From Aptenodytes patagonicus (lineage: Eukaryota; Chordata; Aves; Sphenisciformes; Spheniscidae): DNA of 64,000 nt. Positions 57,914 to 64,000 of the stretch are shown in pieces (the stretch's first letter is position 1; each line of letters starts with the position of its first letter). The position numbers and the translations under genes were made by a program. Below the pieces are notes generated by a model, which was given only the letters and a program-made list of their open reading frames with translations, searched no databases and was not told where the DNA came from. The stretch spans positions 61,668,065 through 61,732,064 of the forward strand of contig NC_134952.1 of assembly GCF_965638725.1 (NCBI RefSeq), read 5' to 3'.

Positions 57914-60020
57914 GTCCCTGCAGCATCTCCAGGTGGGTGGGTGGGTGCAGGCAGGGCTGTCCCCAGCCAGGAGCGGGGGCATGTGGAGGGCAGGTAGCAG
58001 CAGCATCCTCGAGCAGGCAGCCCAGCTTCTTCTTGGGGGATCCATACCCCACGTGGGTCTTTCCGGTGGGGGTGGCTCCTGGCGTGGCTGGGGCTCCTCC
58101 ATCCATCCATCTATCTGTCCATCCCTGCACAGGGAGAGATGTGGGACAGTCAGAGCTCCTGGTGGCATGGCACGGTCCAAAGAGCCCTCAGAGCTGCTGC
58201 CCCTGCAAACCCTGCTGCCTCCCGGGCACAGGTAGCTCTTCCTGGCCCCTTGCCAGTGCTTTCAGCAGTGGCTCCCCAGTGCTGCACACCCTCAACGGGA
58301 GGGGAAGGAGAAACAGGGACGGGACACCAGAAACGTCCCATTTCTCCCCAGGAGAGAGCCAGGATCTGGCTGAAAACCCACCCACCCTGTGCAGCAGCAG
58401 CAGTAGCACAGACCAATGACCAGTAGCCCCCAGCTGGGGCTGGCACCGCACCAGTGCCAGCAGGATCTGAGCAGGACCCCGACAGTGCCCACTAGCCCTG
58501 AGGGACATGCACCAGCACCCATGGCAACCCACTGGCACTGCCCCGCTGGCGCCAGGACCCCTCTTTCCCCCCAAGGGCCCCATGGGGGGCCCTGCCAGGG
58601 GATGGTACCCACCCTCCTGATCCCTCGGCGGCCCTGCCAGCAGGATGAGGGGCAAAGCCAAAGTGTCCCGAGCACAAAACCACTCTCTGACCTACAGCCA
58701 GGCCCGGCTCCCTCACGCCCACTCGGTCCTGGCGCCCCTGGGGCACATCAGCCCCCGGCACCCCGCTCCTACAGCCGGGGACATGACCCATGACCCCTGC
58801 CCGCCCCTCTGACCCCAGGGACCCTGCAGGGACCCGGCCCCTCCTGCAGCACCAGAGATCCCCTGGGCCCTGGCCCCGATCCCACTGTGCAGGTCTGCTT
58901 GGTCGCTGCCTCGGGGCACTCCCCTCACTGGGCACATCCTCCCTGCTGGTTTTCCACAAAAGCAGGGCTTCGCGCAGGGCCCAGATCTACCCCAAGGCCC
59001 TGCCACGGCCGCGCCTGACGCTGCCAGCTCCAGCCCTCAGGCATTGCTTGTGAGGATGACGCTGGGCAGGACTGAAGGGCTGAACCCAGCAGAAACCAGT
59101 TTCCCCAGCAGCAGCTCCCACACTCACCGGTTCGAACTCTCCCCAGCTCTGGCAGAGCCAGCACCAGGCCGGAGGGGTTTGTCCTGCCAGCAGCCGCTCC
59201 GGAAAAGATCTGGGGAGAAGAAACCAGCCAGTGCCTGCACCGGGAGGAGGGAACCCGGTGGCCTGAGGGATCACCGGCCACCCTGGGAGACCCCCAGCCC
59301 TGCCGGGCCCCCTTCTCCCCCAGGGGACGTATCCCCCTGGCATGGCCTGGGGACGCGGCCCCTCTCCTCCACCCCACTGGGAGCAAGGCCCAGGAGGCGC
59401 CGGTGTGATTAAGCAGGGGCTGATCCCGTGATGGAAATCAGGAGCTGCTGGGGACCCCCAGCCCCAAAGGCCAGCTGCAGCCCCCCGAGAGGGGACCCCG
59501 GAGAGTCGGTGCCAAAACCCGCTGGGAAAGTCACCGGGCCCCAGCCGGGCACCCACGGGGGACCCTGCACCAGTCGGGGGAGAGGAAAACAAACCACTCA
59601 CCCGCGGCTGCCCCGGCGTGCCTGCCCCAGCGAGAAGTGCAGCAGGAACCGAGTGCAGGCAGGGCAGGCAGGGCAGGCAGCGACGGCAGGGCAGCGACGG
59701 CAGCTCCCGTAGCCCTGCGGCCGGCAATCCCGGCGGGCAGCAGCCAGCGCGGCGCCTGCCCAGGGTCACCCGTCGGTCCTGGCAAGAGCCCCCAGCCGAG
59801 AGCCGGGGGGGGTCCGGCCCCGGGAGGGGACGGGGGCAGCACCGCGCTGCCTGTGGGGAGCGGCAGGGCCCGCACCGACAGCCCGGCGGCTGCCTGCAGG
59901 CAGGGCACGGACCTGAGCTTCAGGCGGCACCCAACGGGCAGCGGCCGGTGCCCCCGCTCCCGCACCGGAGCCAGCGAGCGGGCGGGAGAAGGGAGGAGAC
60001 GGCCCCAGTGCCATGCACCG
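57914..60020. other. GC-rich spacer with short G/C-rich tandem tracts
   Basis: No gene family is recognised. The stretch is GC-rich, has overlapping open frames in all phases and contains a small GCAGG/GCGACGGCAGG-type tandem tract at about 59655-59703. Several runs of three or more G or C could form quadruplexes. Confidence 0.6.
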
Positions 60021-60687
60021 TGTAGCACCAAAAGAAGGGGGGGAAAACGACCACTACTCAGACTCTATAGTCAGGCGGGTACTATGCGGTGACAGTTTAT
60101 TATGAGAGCCAGAATCCTTAAGCAAGCGTACAGGTTCACGAAATAGTAACACGTAACATGACACAACTACATACACAGGGAGGGTAATACGACCTGTCGA
60201 TAAGGATCAAGCCGATGGTCACAGACGGTTCGGGGATCTCAGTCCAGCTGAGAGGGAGCTCCAAGGAGCCTCCTCCAGTCCGCATCCTTTTGTGCTTTTG
60301 TTGCCGCATGGTCTCGGTAGATAAGCCCTTGGTTGGGTCTTATCTTTTACTCATATGCGCCGTCTTCTCCCCTTCCCTCTTATTTTAACAATGAGGAGCC
60401 GTAACTGCTAAATCACTAAACTAAGTGCTCAATATCACAAGTTGGTGTTACTTTATGCAGGTGAGGTCCTCCCTTCACTTCCCCGCCTTAGGTTTTCTCT
60501 CTCAGTGCATTTAAATGTGTTTCAGAGCCTGAGTCTTTAGGCCCTTGACATAAGTTTAGGCCTCAGGACTGTGAGAGGTGTGGCAGAGGCGGGCTTATCA
60601 AGGATGACAGTGTCCGAACAGGCGAGAGCTATGGGGCCTTTTAATAACTGTTTCTGCACAGTTATTGCTCCCTTGTGTCCCACTACA
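60021..60687 (-). mobile_element. Solo LTR of an endogenous retrovirus
   Basis: On the minus strand the element begins TGTAGTGGGACAC and ends GGTGCTACA, giving terminal TGTAG/CTACA inverted repeats and the TG...CA ends of a retroviral LTR. An AATAAA signal (60101-60096 on the minus strand) lies about 75 bp before the 3' end, in the R-region position. The length is 667 bp. The composition (AT-balanced) differs sharply from the GC-rich flanks. No internal retroviral genes are present, so this is the remnant of LTR-LTR recombination. A matching 4-6 bp target-site duplication is not seen. Confidence 0.82.
60096..60101 (-). terminator. LTR polyadenylation signal
   Basis: AATAAA on the minus strand inside the solo LTR, followed downstream by the R/U5-like end with T-rich text. 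Confidence 0.6.
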
Positions 60688-61119
60688 TGGGGGCATGGGC
60701 ATCACACCTGGTTTGCCCCGTTTTTCCCCGGTTTCCCCCGCTTCCCTCGCCCGGCCCCGTCCCGGGACCCCGAGGCTGCCCGGGGCGGCCGGGAGACGGC
60801 GTCGCCCCCGGTTCCCGCCTCGCGGCGCCGGGACGGCCAGAGCCGCGGCCGGAGCCGCCCCGGAGGAGCCCCGGGAGACGGCAAGCCCGGGGCGCCTGCG
60901 TCCGCTCGGCCCCGTGCGGAGAGACGCGGCGGCGGCACCGGGAGCAGTCGTGGCGGGGAAGCAGCCCCAGCACGGTCCCCGGGCCGCCCGGAGACGGGCC
61001 CCGAGAGCCCCTGGCCCAGCAGGGCCCCCGCTGGCCCTGCTCTCCCCCGCCGGGACCGGGACCCCGCCCCCCGCCGGCCCCGCTCCCGCTGCGCTTCCCC
61101 CGCCGGTCCCGCGGCGGCG

Positions 61120-61134
61120 GCGCCCCCTGGCGGC
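61120..61134. promoter_or_regulatory. CTCF-like site 1
   Basis: GCGCCCCCTGGCGGC matches the reverse-strand CTCF core (GCGCCCCCTGGTGGC) with one change. Confidence 0.5.
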
Positions 61135-61185
61135 CGCGAGGGAGTTTGAAGCATCGGGGCCGCCCCGCCCCTGCCCCTCCCGGTG

Positions 61186-61200
61186 GTGCCCCCTGGCGGC
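61186..61200. promoter_or_regulatory. CTCF-like site 2
   Basis: GTGCCCCCTGGCGGC lies 66 bp after site 1 in the same orientation; the 13-base core GCCCCCTGGCGGC and the following CGCG are shared by both. Confidence 0.5.
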
Positions 61201-61355
61201 CGCGGGGGCGGCACGGCAGCCCCCCGGTACCGGCACCGGTGACACCATGGTGGCGCCCGGGCGCCACCCACCAGGCCCCTTCTGCCACATCCCTCCTGCC
61301 CTCCCCCCGCAGCGCCATTGCTCTCCCTGCCAGGCTACTTGCCCACGTGCCTGCC

Positions 61356-61364
61356 TATAATAAG
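61356..61364 (+). promoter_or_regulatory. TATA-like element, possible SULT1 promoter
   Basis: TATAATAAG stands alone in GC-rich sequence. A non-coding first exon could start about 30 bp later and end at the donor CAG|GTACGG (61645/61646). The acceptor that would join it to the coding exon is not settled. Confidence 0.35.
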
Positions 61365-61548
61365 GGTCCATCTGCCTGTCCCTCGCCAGTGTCCAACTGG
61401 GATTGGGGTCAGGGGGTCCCCACAGGCTCCCGCCGCTCCCCTCAATGCCTCCCCGGGGGATGCCCACCCCAAAACCTCCCCACGCCCTGGCTGTCGGCCC
61501 TTTAAACCTGCTTCCCATTCTCCGTGCCCCTTGGCCCAGCCGGCTTTC

Positions 61549-61561
61549 GTTAACCATTACC
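61549..61561 (+). promoter_or_regulatory. HNF1-like site
   Basis: GTTAACCATTACC resembles the HNF1 consensus GTTAATNATTAAC (two differences outside the N). HNF1 drives many liver and gut genes, which would suit a SULT1 enzyme. Confidence 0.3.
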
Positions 61562-62020
61562 ACTTGGGGGGGGGCGGGAGGGCGGAGGTGCCGAGGCTCC
61601 CGGGGCCAACAGCGCTGCCGACCAGCGCCCGCAGGACCCCAGCAGGTACGGCCGGTGGCGGGGATGGGGGGGCCCCGGCTGGCAGAGCTGTCCCTGCAGC
61701 TCCAAAACCCCATGGCATCCATTAAAGGGGCTGAAGCAGGGGGAGAAGCATGGCTGGGTGGGAGGAGAGGCGATGCCAGGCTCTGTTCCCGGTCCCTCAC
61801 GGCTTGGGCTTAGTGCAGAGCCAGCACCAAATGTTTTGCAGTGGTGTCCCGCCGGGGAATGGGCGGCACCGCCAACACCTCCGCCGCACGTGACCCGGGG
61901 TGGACTTTGCCTGACAGGGCGCTGCCCCGGGTACACCCGCCACAGGATCGAGCCGGTCCCAAGGTCGCAGAGACTGCTGGCAGGGAGGACAGCCAGTGCC
62001 ACGGGGACCTGCCGTTGGCC

Positions 62021-63482
<1,462 letters not shown>

Positions 63483-63589
63483 GGGGCTCATCCCTCTTCC
63501 CAGGGGGGGCTCTGCTTCTCCCTGCAACCCCAGTGGGGAGGGTGGGTCCAGACAGAGGATCCTCGCGCCGATTCGTTTTTTCCCCCTAC

Positions 63590-63595
63590 AATAAA
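63590..63595 (+). terminator. SULT1 polyadenylation signal
   Basis: AATAAA, 108 bp after the stop codon, implies a very short 3' UTR of about 130 bp, in keeping with the compact gene. Confidence 0.8.
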
Positions 63596-63599
63596 TTGG

Positions 63600-64000
63600 G
63601 ATAACAGGAGGGCGAGCCATGGCCTGCAGGGAAAGGTAGGGGGGCTGAATCCCCTGAATCCCTGGGGATTCCTGAATACCCCCTGAATCAGCGGCCGGGG
63701 GCACCCCCCATGCTCAGCAGGCGGGAGGGTGGGCGTGCACAGTGGATTTTTAGCTGGTGGTGGTCGGGCATCACCGGGGGCAGGCATCCTCCCAAAACCC
63801 ACCGCTGGCCCCGACACCTTGGGCCGCCCCAGCCCCATCCTACCAAGGCATCTGGAGAGAGCAAAGATCGGTGAAGAGTGGAAAAACCCCAAAGCACTGG
63901 TGAACCTGCTGCCCCCGCAGCTCTTGTGTGCGCAGGAGCTTTCATGCCTCCAGGTTGTGGCAAGTTTCTTGACAGAGCGGGCGGTGGCGGGGCTCCCCCC
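63600..64000. other. Sequence downstream of SULT1
   Basis: GC-rich, no gene recognised. A short cluster of GAATCCC/CCTGAAT repeats lies at about 63646-63690. Confidence 0.6.

Larger units (their letters stand above)
60720..61260. promoter_or_regulatory. CpG island upstream of SULT1
   Basis: About 540 bp dense in CG dinucleotides and GC boxes begins some 30 bp after the LTR. It lies 0.8-1.3 kb before the SULT1 start codon and may be its promoter or that of an unrecognised transcript. It contains two CTCF-like sites. A 400-codon minus-strand frame across it is rejected as coding. Confidence 0.7.

Noticed and set aside
60598-61800. 400-codon open frame on the minus strand
   Set aside because: It runs through the CpG island and into the LTR, other frames are open at the same place, and the peptide is Gly/Arg/Pro/Ala-rich with no domain. 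This is an effect of high GC content.
61859-62020. In-frame ATG at 61859 as an alternative SULT1 start
   Set aside because: It would add 54 residues without similarity to any SULT1 N-terminus, while the ATG at 62021 has a strong context and gives the family length.

Overview
The window is vertebrate nuclear DNA, almost certainly avian. It begins with the 3' end of a CR1 LINE, recognisable by its octamer tail of the ATTCTATG type, and a second decayed CR1 piece lies near 37.1 kb. Genes are split by GT-AG introns and repeat density is low. Three protein-coding genes can be rebuilt exon by exon, and all their phases join correctly: CSGALNACT1 (+, 19934-34950, 530 aa), SH2D4A (-, 49146-40217, 453 aa) and a cytosolic sulfotransferase of the SULT1 family (+, 62021-63482, 294 aa).

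Layout. Bases 1-19645 carry no recognisable exon. They are upstream or 5'-leader-intron sequence of CSGALNACT1 and include a minus-strand fragment resembling NIPSNAP1, a hairpin and small tandem duplications. CSGALNACT1 follows in seven coding exons, with 7.5 kb in its first coding intron. CSGALNACT1 and SH2D4A lie tail to tail with 5.3 kb between stop codons, the arrangement I recall for human 8p21.3. SH2D4A has nine coding exons on the minus strand. After roughly 55.9 kb the base composition changes from ordinary, AT-leaning sequence to very GC-rich sequence. That part holds a 17-18 bp minisatellite, a 667 bp solo LTR on the minus strand, a CpG island with two CTCF-like sites, and the compact SULT1 gene, whose introns are only 74-124 bp.

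Function. The three genes do not form one pathway. CSGALNACT1 starts and extends chondroitin sulfate chains in the Golgi. SH2D4A is a cytoplasmic SH2 adaptor. The SULT1 enzyme conjugates small phenols, steroids or amines in the cytosol using PAPS. Sulfate chemistry links the first and third only loosely: sulfation of chondroitin uses other, Golgi sulfotransferases.

No clearly new biological system is visible. The points most worth checking are the abrupt composition and synteny change between SH2D4A and SULT1, the LTR without a visible target-site duplication, the paired CTCF-like sites, the NIPSNAP1-like fragment, and the weak donor and overlapping uORF of CSGALNACT1. All comparisons with known families are from memory; no search was run.
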